Positions 12,842 through 20,590 of a stretch of 25,109 bases of DNA are shown here, piece by piece. Under the pieces are notes generated by a model, which worked only from the letters and a program-made list of their open reading frames with translations, was not told the DNA's origin and ran no database searches. The DNA comes from a virus. Position numbers and translations under genes: made by a program. The DNA is taken from the IMG/VR virus record IMGVR_UViG_3300030406_004514, positions 1 through 25,109 of that record; one strand, written 5' to 3'. Each line of letters begins with the position of its first letter. Within the stretch, counting starts at the first letter, position 1.

Positions 12842-13348
12842 TTACTTGGTAAGATATTCAAGTACAGCTTCAGGAGTTGATTCTTCATAAGGATCTAGCT
12901 TATGATCATCTTGTTGTCCATCTTCTGAGAATAACTTTTCAAGTACACCGTTAGTAATAACAGCTGCGTATCTCCAAGACCTAACTCCAAAACCTAGATT
13001 GTCTTTTGCTACAGCCATACCCATTTGATCTGTGAACTCACAAGAACCGTCAGGTATCATTTTTACTTTTTCAATACCTTGAGCTTGAGCCCATGCATTC
13101 ATAACAAAAGTATCATTAACTGATAAGCAATAGATATCATCTATTCCAGCTTCTTGAAACTGAGAGTACATTGACTCAAAGCCAGGTAGCTGAAAGGTAG
13201 AGCAAGTTGGTGTAAAGGCACCAGGTAATGCAAATAGAACTACTTTTTTATTACCAAATAGTTCATAAGATGTAACCTGCTTCCAATCACCATCTTCACG
13301 AGTCTGGAACGTAACAGCAGGTACTGCTTGACCTTCTTCTACGTACAT
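12842..13348 (-). CDS. Peroxiredoxin (Prx5/AhpC-TSA type)
   Basis: This 168-aa redoxin-fold protein has the peroxidatic motif PGAFTPTCS (C49), as in Prx5-type peroxiredoxins. Further cysteines in DIYCLS and GSCEF could serve as resolving residues. VNDTFVMNAWAQAQG and WRYAAVITNGVLEKL are also typical. It would reduce hydrogen peroxide or alkyl hydroperoxides using host thiols, protecting the infected cell. It lies between gp45 and gp44. Its strong ribosome-binding site (AGAGGAG) is made by the last codons of gp45, so it is well integrated in the replication operon. Confidence 0.93.
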   Translation of the reverse strand: MYVEEGQAVPAVTFQTREDGDWKQVTSYELFGNKKVVLFALPGAFTPTCSTFQLPGFESMYSQFQEAGIDDIYCLSVNDTFVMNAWAQAQGIEKVKMIPDGSCEFTDQMGMAVAKDNLGFGVRSWRYAAVITNGVLEKLFSEDGQQDDHKLDPYEESTPEAVLEYLTK

Positions 13349-13349
13349 T

Positions 13350-14030
13350 TTAGCTCCTCTTTTCGAATGTTGAATTAGACTCTGTAGCTACCCAATACTC
13401 TACTTTCGGTCCGTATGTATTAGATGAAGTAAACTTAGCTATACCTCTTTCAGAAACTTGAATAATATAACTAAGGTTAAGTAGCTTCAGATTTTCTACT
13501 TTAAATATAAAAGTAAACTCGTCATTAGTTTCACCAACTTCAGATGAATAAACATCTGCAGTAGGGTTCTTACTATCAATAGCACTTAGATGAACTTCAC
13601 CAGAACTACCTATAAGAGCAATCTCAGGTAATTGCATTACGGAAGCAGCTCTAAGTACTTGTTGTATTTCTGCCCAAGTCACATCAACAGTAACTTCAGG
13701 CTCAGGAAAATTAATTTCTTTTTCAGGAGGAGTAATTATCATCTGCGGATCAGCAAACGTATAATTAATCTTTTTCTTTTCTTTAGATACCGTTACCATC
13801 TTATCATTGAAGATAAGTTCTGGTTCATCGAATAAAGAAAGCACACCTAAAAATCTATTTAGGTCATATATAGCCCCGCCAGACGGAAAGGTTTCTTCTA
13901 CTGTAGCTTTAGCCATAACAGTCTTCTGAGGACTAACAGTAGTCATAACCTCACCAGGCTTAAATTGTATAGAAGGGTTTATCTGCGCAAAGTTTTTAAG
14001 CACATTTATAGTTTGTTCACTTAGTATCAT
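13350..14030 (-). CDS. 45: Sliding clamp gp45
   Basis: This 226-aa protein matches T4 gp45 in length (228) and position. Features include LKNFAQINPSIQFKPG near the start, the acidic FPEPEVTVDVTWAEIQQVLRAA central segment and FIFKVENLKLLNLSY in the second domain. It forms the trimeric ring that tethers gp43 and, in T4, activates late transcription. This matters here because a late promoter lies at 9609-9616. The ATG lies in an AU-rich sequence shared with gp44, with AAGGA too far upstream (about 14 nt) to be ideal. Confidence 0.95.
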   Translation of the reverse strand: MILSEQTINVLKNFAQINPSIQFKPGEVMTTVSPQKTVMAKATVEETFPSGGAIYDLNRFLGVLSLFDEPELIFNDKMVTVSKEKKKINYTFADPQMIITPPEKEINFPEPEVTVDVTWAEIQQVLRAASVMQLPEIALIGSSGEVHLSAIDSKNPTADVYSSEVGETNDEFTFIFKVENLKLLNLSYIIQVSERGIAKFTSSNTYGPKVEYWVATESNSTFEKRS

Positions 14031-14043
14031 AATATAATTATAT
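14027..14043 (-). promoter_or_regulatory. Candidate RegA operator at the gp45 start
   Basis: The minus strand reads ATATAATTATATTATGA across the gp45 ATG, identical to 12823-12839. T4 RegA recognises AU-rich sequences around the AUG of early mRNAs including genes 44 and 45. Confidence 0.55.
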
Positions 14044-14045
14044 CC

Positions 14046-15050
14046 TTATTTCTTAGGAAGTGCAACTTGCTTTTTCTTAATCTGCGATTCATCTGCAGTA
14101 GCGCTCGCACCAATGTTAGCTAGATCTTGTAATGTACCACTAAAGACATAAGACCCAACATGCTGTAATCCCATCCAAGGACATAGCCAGATTTTACATC
14201 CTGCCTTTCTTACCCATTGACAGAACATATAATCCTCTGAAAGATATCTATTAGAATATTCAGGTCTATCAATACCTTCTCTTTTTCTTTCAGCTGAGAA
14301 CCATAATTTAACATCTTCAGGTTTAGCATCTGGATATTCTTCAAAGAACTTTTCTAGCTCTAGTTCCATGTTAGTATACTTATCGTCAATTAAAGCATCA
14401 AAGTAAGCCATGATTTCTCTTGATCCATCAAACTCTGCCGTTCTTACATGGTCTGGTTTATATAACATATTAGGATATGCTTCATTAAATCTTTCAAAGG
14501 TAGCTCTTCTTATCATCATAAAGCCTGTACCACCTTCTAATACTTCAGCTGGTTGATCTAGCTTAATAGTATTTTGACCTGCTACAGGATTAAAGACATA
14601 GTCACCAACAAACTTAGATAGCACCTCTGCATCTTCATCTGCTATACCAGTATCTACAGCTTGCTTAATTTTTTCCCATGATATACATTTCTTAGGATAA
14701 GGTCCGCACATGATATCATGAGGCTCACCATTATTAAGATCGGGATGACCATCAGACATAGCAAGCATTGCTATAACATCATTAGCATTGAATCCAATAT
14801 CACTATCAATAAACATTAAATGAGTACAATCTGATCTCATAAACTCATCAGCACAATAGTTCCTAGCTCTTGTGATAAGCGATTCATTGAATAGGTAATA
14901 AAACTTAAGTTCTATTCCATAAGCTTTAGCTAAAGCAGCTAGGTCATTAGTAGATTTACAAAACATTCCAGCACATTGACCACCATACATAGGAGCAGCT
15001 ACAAAGAGCTTCTTTTTTCTTAGTTCTTCAATCTGGATTTGTATATTCAT
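14046..15050 (-). CDS. GT-A glycosyltransferase-like protein
   Basis: This 334-aa protein has a GT-A nucleotide-sugar fold signature: KKLFVAAPMYGG at the N-terminus, LITRARNYCADEFM, and the metal-binding HLMFIDSDIGF (D-S-D, about residue 83). VLEGGTGFMMIRRATFERF and YLSEDYMFCQWVRKAG follow, like the acceptor and catalytic regions of family 2-type enzymes. Similar proteins are common in marine T4-like phages. The acceptor is unknown: DNA bases, virion proteins or host surface sugars are possible. The gene sits between dUTPase-like genes and gp45, so a DNA-related role deserves consideration but is not shown. Confidence 0.75.
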   Translation of the reverse strand: MNIQIQIEELRKKKLFVAAPMYGGQCAGMFCKSTNDLAALAKAYGIELKFYYLFNESLITRARNYCADEFMRSDCTHLMFIDSDIGFNANDVIAMLAMSDGHPDLNNGEPHDIMCGPYPKKCISWEKIKQAVDTGIADEDAEVLSKFVGDYVFNPVAGQNTIKLDQPAEVLEGGTGFMMIRRATFERFNEAYPNMLYKPDHVRTAEFDGSREIMAYFDALIDDKYTNMELELEKFFEEYPDAKPEDVKLWFSAERKREGIDRPEYSNRYLSEDYMFCQWVRKAGCKIWLCPWMGLQHVGSYVFSGTLQDLANIGASATADESQIKKKQVALPKK

Positions 15051-15490
15051 TACTTACCTACTTTAAATACTACAAGCTCAGCTATATCCATTCCTGGTTG
15101 TACGAATACTTCACCACCTGATACGTTTAATTGTCCTACTATTAGTCCTTTATAACCTGGCTCAAGTATTTGCGTACTAACACTACAGCCTGCAGCTAAG
15201 AACTCATCATTAACTATTAGCATACCTAAATGTCCTTCAGGAATATTAGCATATACATCACTAGTAAATTCATAAGTACCATGAAACATATGATAGAGTT
15301 CTCTTTTCTTTTCTGGATCACCAGGATCTATCATCATCTGCATTTCATAAGTTTCTCTTTTAAGAGTCTGATCTTCGGTCTTCACAAACGGATTACCTTG
15401 AAAGCCTCTTATCGTTTTTGCATTAACAGGTACACTATATCCAGTACCATCATCAACACCGTTAACCATTTTTATTGGATCAACAATCAT
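15050..15490 (-). CDS. dUTPase/dCTP-deaminase-fold protein A
   Basis: The C-terminal half has the fold's signature: STQILEPGYKGLIVGQLNVSGG, then VFVQPGMDIAELVVFKV. Here Glu replaces the catalytic Asp of the usual G-x-x-D-x-G-Y-x-G motif, and the N-terminal part is unusual. The protein may therefore be inactive or a partner subunit of the paralogue encoded just upstream (15500-15991). The clear ribosome-binding site GGAGAAG lies before ATG 15490. Confidence 0.7.
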   Translation of the reverse strand: MIVDPIKMVNGVDDGTGYSVPVNAKTIRGFQGNPFVKTEDQTLKRETYEMQMMIDPGDPEKKRELYHMFHGTYEFTSDVYANIPEGHLGMLIVNDEFLAAGCSVSTQILEPGYKGLIVGQLNVSGGEVFVQPGMDIAELVVFKVGK

Positions 15491-15499
15491 ATACTTCTC

Positions 15500-15991
15500 C
15501 TATACGTATTTTTTATCATGTTCTTTAGTTAAGCCATAACTACCATCATACATTGATAGAGCTTCAGCATCAAATAAAAGGAATTGACCTAGTCTAGTTC
15601 CTCTTTTTACATCAAATCGTCCAGAAGTAACATGCAATGCTCCTGCCATGACTCCTTCATAACCGCTATCATATAAGCCAGAGGTTATAAAGACACCATT
15701 TCGATTTAAGGTTGATCTTGTAATAACAAAGCCAGCGTCTCCTTCTGCTATTGTTACTATATTTTGAAAGGTAATTTCATAAGAACCTTGCTTTAGTCTG
15801 AAGTAGCCATCTACGTCAGGCTCTATTAGACTAGAACCTCTATGCAATTTTTGTTCTTCTGAAAGTATAAAAGGGCTATCGTTTATCTCAAATATTTTAT
15901 CTAGTCTGAGATCGACAGCATTAGGTTGAACATCGCCTTCTTTGATGTTACTTAGTTTAGAATTATTAGATTCACTTGCAATATTTTTCAT
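15500..15991 (-). CDS. dUTPase/dCTP-deaminase-fold protein B
   Basis: Key elements of the trimeric dUTPase/Dcd family are present: VQPNAVDLRLDKIFEI, GFVITRSTLNRNGVFI (R-S-x-L-x-R), GLYDSGYEGVMAG with the Asp of dUTPase motif III, RGTRLGQFLLF, and a Dcd-like YDGSYG ending. It could hydrolyse dUTP or deaminate dCTP; the Glu used for deamination in Dcd is not evident after GYEG, which favours a dUTPase-like role. The start overlaps the amidotransferase stop by one base. Confidence 0.78.
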   Translation of the reverse strand: MKNIASESNNSKLSNIKEGDVQPNAVDLRLDKIFEINDSPFILSEEQKLHRGSSLIEPDVDGYFRLKQGSYEITFQNIVTIAEGDAGFVITRSTLNRNGVFITSGLYDSGYEGVMAGALHVTSGRFDVKRGTRLGQFLLFDAEALSMYDGSYGLTKEHDKKYV

Positions 15992-16629
15992 TATATATTC
16001 CCAAAATAATATGGATTCTCTTTAGTAGTAAATGAGCTTACTTCATTAAGAGCTTTGGTAGTAAAGTTTATTTTTAAAACTTTATTAGGTTCAGTACTAG
16101 TTCCATTTTCGAACTTAGTACTAGATATATTTAGCTGATCGTCTACAAACATCGGAGATATTTCATTACGAAAAAGATATAAATCTTTATCAAAATATCT
16201 AAGACAGCTAAACGTACCATCAACCTCACTCAGCTTATCCCACCCTACATTAGTTAGTAGGTTATGCAATAGACCTGAGTCCCAGGATTGAGAAGTTTCA
16301 AAGTAAGCTTGTACGGTACTTACATACTTCTCTTTTAGAATACCGTTATGCCAAAGAAGATCATGTCCATCTGTACGTACGCTAGGATGAATACTTTCCT
16401 CGGCAGAGGCCCCGGTAGTCGGTGCTTGGATGTGACCAATATAGTACATCCCACGGGTCATCTCCAGACCTTCTAAAGTGAACGCACCTAGACATTTTCG
16501 CCTCATAATAAGTTGTTGAGTCGTTGTATTATATTCAGATAACGAATATGAGAGTTGTCCTCTATATGCATTAATTTCAGCTAGTTCTTCTAACTTATCT
16601 AAGTCATAACTACCAAAAATTGCACACAT
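15991..16629 (-). CDS. Stand-alone class II glutamine amidotransferase
   Basis: The protein begins MCAIFGSY, so Cys2 is the N-terminal nucleophile after Met removal. AYRGQ, YIGHIQAPTTGA and WHNGILKEK follow, matching the R-G, G-H and H-N-G elements of Ntn-type glutaminase domains. At 212 aa it is only the glutaminase half; no synthase domain follows. It starts two bases after the QueC stop. In some phages and archaea a Gat domain is fused to QueC and makes the formamidine of archaeosine/dG+. Here the two are separate and in the opposite order. It probably feeds ammonia to QueC. Confidence 0.85.
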   Translation of the reverse strand: MCAIFGSYDLDKLEELAEINAYRGQLSYSLSEYNTTTQQLIMRRKCLGAFTLEGLEMTRGMYYIGHIQAPTTGASAEESIHPSVRTDGHDLLWHNGILKEKYVSTVQAYFETSQSWDSGLLHNLLTNVGWDKLSEVDGTFSCLRYFDKDLYLFRNEISPMFVDDQLNISSTKFENGTSTEPNKVLKINFTTKALNEVSSFTTKENPYYFGNI

Positions 16630-16631
16630 AT

Positions 16632-17396
16632 TTATGTCACCTCATATTTACTTACTGCATATTCCCAACTAAAGGAATCAACATACTCAATAGGATCCTT
16701 ATAACCTGCTCTTACAAAGTTCATTATTCTTTCAGCACAGGAAGGACATATACCACAAGATTTACTATCTTTAGGATTATAGCATGTAATAGTACTCGAT
16801 AGCAACTCTTCCTTACCCATCTCATAAGCAAGATCTATTTCTTGCCTTTTAGATAATTCACTAAACGGAGCTATAACTTCCACTTTATGAGTCCTATTTT
16901 GTACTGCTACTGCATTTAAACTATCTACAAATCGTTGAGAAGTATCCCAATAACCATATTCATCATGAACTTGAAGTCCAGTAAATACATGAGAAGCTTT
17001 CGCTACTTCGGCTACTGACATAGTCAACGATAGCATAATTAAGTTACGAAAAGGTACATAAGTTGGCGGCTGAGGATCACCTAATACATCTTTTATATTA
17101 GGCATTTCAACATCAGTACCACCTATATTAGCTGACATAGGTTTAGCTATATCACCTAATATTTCTAAATTAAGTATCTTATGTTTTATTCTTAACTTAT
17201 TAGTTAACTCAAACGCTTTCTCTAATTCTATTCTCTGCTTCTGGCCATAGTCGTAGCTTACTGCAGACACTTTATCTGCACCGTACTTTTTAACTAATAA
17301 CATAGTCATTACAGATGAATCTAAACCACCGGAGAGAACGGCTAAGACGTTCTTATTAGTATCTGGTAATCTATCTAAAGCTTCGTTTAAGTTCAT
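16632..17396 (-). CDS. queC: 7-cyano-7-deazaguanine synthase QueC
   Basis: From ATG 17396 the protein is 254 aa. It has the PP-loop SGGLDS (22-27), SYDYGQKQRIEL, YVPFRNLIML and a C-terminal zinc site C-x8-C-x2-C-x2-C (ITCYNPKDSKSCGICPSC). QueC converts 7-carboxy-7-deazaguanine to preQ0 using ATP and ammonia. I reject a TTG start at 17429 because the ATG overlaps the upstream stop as ATGA. The gene is between a 63-aa gene and the amidotransferase, within the 7-deazaguanine cluster. Confidence 0.94.
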   Translation of the reverse strand: MNLNEALDRLPDTNKNVLAVLSGGLDSSVMTMLLVKKYGADKVSAVSYDYGQKQRIELEKAFELTNKLRIKHKILNLEILGDIAKPMSANIGGTDVEMPNIKDVLGDPQPPTYVPFRNLIMLSLTMSVAEVAKASHVFTGLQVHDEYGYWDTSQRFVDSLNAVAVQNRTHKVEVIAPFSELSKRQEIDLAYEMGKEELLSSTITCYNPKDSKSCGICPSCAERIMNFVRAGYKDPIEYVDSFSWEYAVSKYEVT

Positions 17397-17584
17397 AGTT
17401 TCTTTACACCTAGTACATAATTTTCGCAACAGTCTTCAGCCCAATATTCTGATTTACCAGGATAAGTTTCTCTTGCAACTTCTTTACCATCTACAAAAAA
17501 GATAGCTCCATAACAGCCATTATCTATAAAAGTTTTTGCTGTCTTTTCACCATCCATATATTCGCTTAAAAATTGTTCTGCCAT
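17393..17584 (-). CDS. Hypothetical protein, 63 aa
   Basis: This small acidic protein has no membrane segment. Features are FIDNGCYGAIFFVDGKEVARE, a likely beta-hairpin, and EDCCENYVLG with an adjacent Cys pair; three cysteines in total. I know no family. It lies between queF (stop abuts) and queC (ATGA overlap), so it is probably translated with them. Confidence 0.65.
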   Translation of the reverse strand: MAEQFLSEYMDGEKTAKTFIDNGCYGAIFFVDGKEVARETYPGKSEYWAEDCCENYVLGVKKL

Positions 17585-18516
17585 TATTGCCTCGGTGTTT
17601 TTCTATGAGGTACATCTGAGTCTATAAGACCAGGTACTACCTCATTAAGTAGCTTCGGTGAAGAAGCTCTTACAGGGTTAATATCTATACCACCTCTTCT
17701 AGTATATAAACATGCTACTAAAATTTCGGTATCATCAGCTAATAAGTCTCTTAGCCTTGTATAAATGCATTCGCATATCTCTTCATGAAAATGATTCTCT
17801 TTTCTCATACTAATTATATAACGCATTAACGATTCAGGCGTTACACAATCTTCACCTTGTATATGAATAAATACATCACCCCAGTCAGGCTGATTAGTTA
17901 TTCTACAATTAGATCTAAGAGCACTAGACGTAACTTGGAAAGGCATAAAGCCTAACATAGGAGCATGCTCTAGTATATTAGGATCTTCTTCATAATGAGT
18001 AAATTCTATCGTCTCTAAGTCAATTAAGTTTTCTAGTCTAACAAAATGACCTTTTACAGCTTTATCAGGTAGGTCAATATCATCATCGTAATGGAAGGTA
18101 ACATCTACAACACAACCTAAAGCATCACTTAAGTCTGCTTCTATCTGTCTAGTTACTTCGTTTATACCTGTAGTAATATTATTACCTATCTTATGCATAT
18201 TATAAGAGTTCATATATAACTTTAACGATTTAGATTCTACTATGCTTTCACTATCACTAGGATATACTATCTTTACAACACCGCTTACAGGGAATCCATT
18301 CTCTAATAGAAATGAAACCTCATAGCAGTTCCAAGAATCATAACCAACAAATTGTAGATCATCTTCGTCTATATTATATTCTTCTCTATTAAGCACTCTA
18401 GGAACGGGAACTAATAAAGACTTATCAGCTTTATCAGGAGTTACATAAGGCTTTACTACAGAACCATCTCCTGCTTTTCCTAAATGCTTAGATACTATTT
18501 TATCTAATTTCTTCAT
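17584..18516 (-). CDS. queF: preQ0 reductase QueF (two-domain type)
   Basis: This 310-aa protein is of the E. coli-type bimodular class. It has the QueF motif ESKSLKLYMNS (94-104), the catalytic Cys204 and Asp211 in SNCRITNQPDWGD, and YTRRGGIDINPVR (271-283). It reduces the nitrile of preQ0 to the aminomethyl of preQ1 with NADPH. Its presence points to a preQ1-type DNA base rather than preQ0. It overlaps the P-loop gene by 4 bp (ATGA). Confidence 0.95.
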   Translation of the reverse strand: MKKLDKIVSKHLGKAGDGSVVKPYVTPDKADKSLLVPVPRVLNREEYNIDEDDLQFVGYDSWNCYEVSFLLENGFPVSGVVKIVYPSDSESIVESKSLKLYMNSYNMHKIGNNITTGINEVTRQIEADLSDALGCVVDVTFHYDDDIDLPDKAVKGHFVRLENLIDLETIEFTHYEEDPNILEHAPMLGFMPFQVTSSALRSNCRITNQPDWGDVFIHIQGEDCVTPESLMRYIISMRKENHFHEEICECIYTRLRDLLADDTEILVACLYTRRGGIDINPVRASSPKLLNEVVPGLIDSDVPHRKTPRQ

Positions 18517-19040
18517 GTTATTACCTTCATTATTTGATCCAGTCTTTCTCTAACAGAGCCAGAAAGTCTAACTATCTCTCTAGGCATTTCAGAAATATAA
18601 CCTTCGAATAGCTCAACTATTTCATCTCTAAAGTTAGGATCAATTGATCTTACACCGTCATCTACTATATTAAACTCAGGCGGTATATAAAAAATATAAT
18701 CATACTCATGTATAATTTTATCATAGATAGCTTTTACTATATCAAGCGTATCTTTACTTACCTTTTTATGCAGATGTAAATAAGCAGTATATACTAATCC
18801 ATCTAAGGCAGTTCTATCAGTTAACATATCACTATACATGAATACGTTGAATACATGCTTTTGCATGATTAGTTCTTGCGTTAAGTCAGAACCAGCTTCA
18901 TTTATATCTAGTCCTAGTTTAATAAGCTCTCGAGTCACTTCGTCGCATATAGCATACGTCTTGAATTTTTTCTCAGATCTTAACGCATTTAGTAGCGTAG
19001 TTTTACCTACAGACTGAGCACCAGTAATACCTATCTTCAT
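18513..19040 (-). CDS. P-loop NTPase/kinase, NadR-kinase-like (AAA_28 type)
   Basis: The N-terminus has Walker A GAQSVGKTTLL (7-17), then CDEVTRELIKLG. TDRTALDGLVYTAYL follows, like the D-R-x-x-x-D segment of nucleoside or thymidylate kinases. RLSGSVRERL near the end may be a lid. At 175 aa it resembles the ribosylnicotinamide-kinase domain of NadR and the AAA_28 family found in many phages. The substrate is unknown. It overlaps both the formyltransferase (4 bp) and queF (4 bp), so a link to deazaguanine metabolism is possible. Confidence 0.72.
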   Translation of the reverse strand: MKIGITGAQSVGKTTLLNALRSEKKFKTYAICDEVTRELIKLGLDINEAGSDLTQELIMQKHVFNVFMYSDMLTDRTALDGLVYTAYLHLHKKVSKDTLDIVKAIYDKIIHEYDYIFYIPPEFNIVDDGVRSIDPNFRDEIVELFEGYISEMPREIVRLSGSVRERLDQIMKVIT

Positions 19041-19543
19041 ACTCTACCTACTAAAAACATTTCCCATAATTTAACAGCTTCATATCTAAGCTGATCAGTT
19101 AATTCATCTACTGTAGTTCCTTCTTCTATATTATAGTCGCTAAACAATACAGGTTCACCTCCATCAACAGTATCATCTACTTCATGAATTAATACTCCAG
19201 TAGAAGGTAAGTTTAATTCAATAGCTTTTTTCTGAGGATGAATACCTACTAATTCAGGATACTTAAATATATCGCCAGGATGAACGTTATAGATTTTACA
19301 CTCTATTTTACTAGCAGGAATTATTCTCCAATAACCATGCAACGTAACTAGAACATCTTCGTCTAGTTGCGATAACCAACTAATAATATCTTCATGATCT
19401 TCGATAGCAACGTTATTAAGTCTAGAGTCATGCTCCGTTCTTATTTTATCACATACAATAAAGTCAGGCTTCTTACCTGATTTTTCAATTAGTTCAGCTA
19501 ACTCTTTTCCCGAGTTGCTGAACAACGCTACCCATTTCGTCAT
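19037..19543 (-). CDS. PurN-fold formyltransferase, candidate dPreQ1 formyltransferase (DpdN-like)
   Basis: This 168-aa protein shows the formyltransferase catalytic set: N86 and H88 in IYNVHPGD, and D127 in DTVDGGEP, matching Asn106, His108 and Asp144 of PurN. It is shorter than PurN (212 aa) and would use 10-formyl-tetrahydrofolate. Its start lies inside dpdA (50-bp overlap) and its end touches the cluster kinase. A formyltransferase named DpdN has been predicted to make formyl-dPreQ1 in phage DNA, and the position here fits that role. A purine-synthesis role is the alternative. Confidence 0.75.
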   Translation of the reverse strand: MTKWVALFSNSGKELAELIEKSGKKPDFIVCDKIRTEHDSRLNNVAIEDHEDIISWLSQLDEDVLVTLHGYWRIIPASKIECKIYNVHPGDIFKYPELVGIHPQKKAIELNLPSTGVLIHEVDDTVDGGEPVLFSDYNIEEGTTVDELTDQLRYEAVKLWEMFLVGRV

Positions 19544-20333
19544 CTATATTCGCTCTAAATTTCATTATATTATAGAATACTTTGTCTAAGTTTTCAACAT
19601 CTTCGTTCATAAGAGTAAATAATTTTGTATCACTCTTATCTTCTAGATAGAAAACTCCATCTTTCTCTTTATATTCTATTCCTGCCATACCATGCACTAC
19701 AGGATTAGAAGTATCTAAAGAGTCTATAAAGTCGTATTTCTCTCCTTTATAGTGTGCAAACTCTTGAGGTAGACCACAACCTAATAAATGATGAGGCTTA
19801 TCATAGTTAATAAGTTTTTCATCTATCAATAGATCGATAAGGTATTGTCTACCTTTCATCCAACTAAAGAATTTATTTTTTTCTGCTGGAAAGCATTTTT
19901 CATACCAACTATAGTCAAATGATATAGCTACTACGTCTGCTTCTTGAGCCATATACTTATAACAATCTACTATCTCTTGTTCGGTCTTACCTTGGACTAC
20001 TCCAATCTTATTACCTCTCAAGTCACTATAGTTCTTTTGCCAGTCTTTCCAGTTAGAAATAGTTCCATCTATATCTTCTAGTACATCAGGAACAATATAA
20101 GCAGAAGGTTTCAAATGTCTTACCCATGCAGCGAATTGCTCGCTATCAAAAGCTACCCCGAGTTCAAATATACTATTATCTAAAATAACATATCTGCCTC
20201 TCTTAAGCGCATCAACAAAATAATTATGATAAGCATGCGACTCTTCAAATAAATGAACTAACGCATAATCATAATCAGTTACTTGCATCAATCGATGCAT
20301 AACACTTAAGGGTGCTTCATGGGCAATTTTCAT
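19494..20333 (-). CDS. dpdA: DNA guanine transglycosylase, DpdA-type
   Basis: This 279-aa TGT-like barrel has YVILDNSIFELG (D52), YIVPDVLED (D83), IGVVQGK (Q114), HHLLGCGLP (182-189) and FIDSLDTSNP (D204/D207, nucleophile region). These mirror the TGT aspartates, the GxVQG base-binding loop and the LGxGxP strand. The protein is shorter than bacterial tRNA TGT (about 375 aa) and lacks its C-terminal zinc site, as in phage DpdA. It exchanges guanine in DNA for a 7-deazaguanine base. Which DpdA subfamily it belongs to needs an alignment. Confidence 0.87.
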   Translation of the reverse strand: MKIAHEAPLSVMHRLMQVTDYDYALVHLFEESHAYHNYFVDALKRGRYVILDNSIFELGVAFDSEQFAAWVRHLKPSAYIVPDVLEDIDGTISNWKDWQKNYSDLRGNKIGVVQGKTEQEIVDCYKYMAQEADVVAISFDYSWYEKCFPAEKNKFFSWMKGRQYLIDLLIDEKLINYDKPHHLLGCGLPQEFAHYKGEKYDFIDSLDTSNPVVHGMAGIEYKEKDGVFYLEDKSDTKLFTLMNEDVENLDKVFYNIMKFRANIDDEMGSVVQQLGKRVS

Positions 20334-20590
20334 TCAAAATACTCTTCTATTACATCTACTAGCTCTTTATAATGAGCTATTTGTTTAAATTCATCTTCCA
20401 ATACCTGCATTACATCAGGATGGTCTGCGACGCCTACTTGCCTTTGAAGTAAGATCTCGGCATTCATTATATGCCTTGATACTTGCGATAAGAAATAATT
20501 TTTACTATGCTGTAATAAATCATCTCTAAAGCTAGTTCTTAAATCAGTAGCAGTTATATTTACGTCTGATATATCGTTATTTGCTTTCAT
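20330..20590 (-). CDS. Small conserved helical protein, 86 aa
   Basis: The protein is alpha-helical with no membrane segment. It includes SRHIMNAEILLQRQVGVADHPDVMQVLEDEF and ends DVIEEYFE. I recall similar D-H-P-D-V/I-M containing small proteins in marine T4-like phages, without a function. It overlaps dpdA by 4 bp (ATGA) and follows folE directly. Confidence 0.72.
   Translation of the reverse strand: MKANNDISDVNITATDLRTSFRDDLLQHSKNYFLSQVSRHIMNAEILLQRQVGVADHPDVMQVLEDEFKQIAHYKELVDVIEEYFE

Noticed and set aside
17397-17429. TTG start extending QueC by 11 residues with two extra cysteines
   Set aside because: The ATG at 17396 forms an ATGA overlap with the preceding stop and gives the usual QueC N-terminus.
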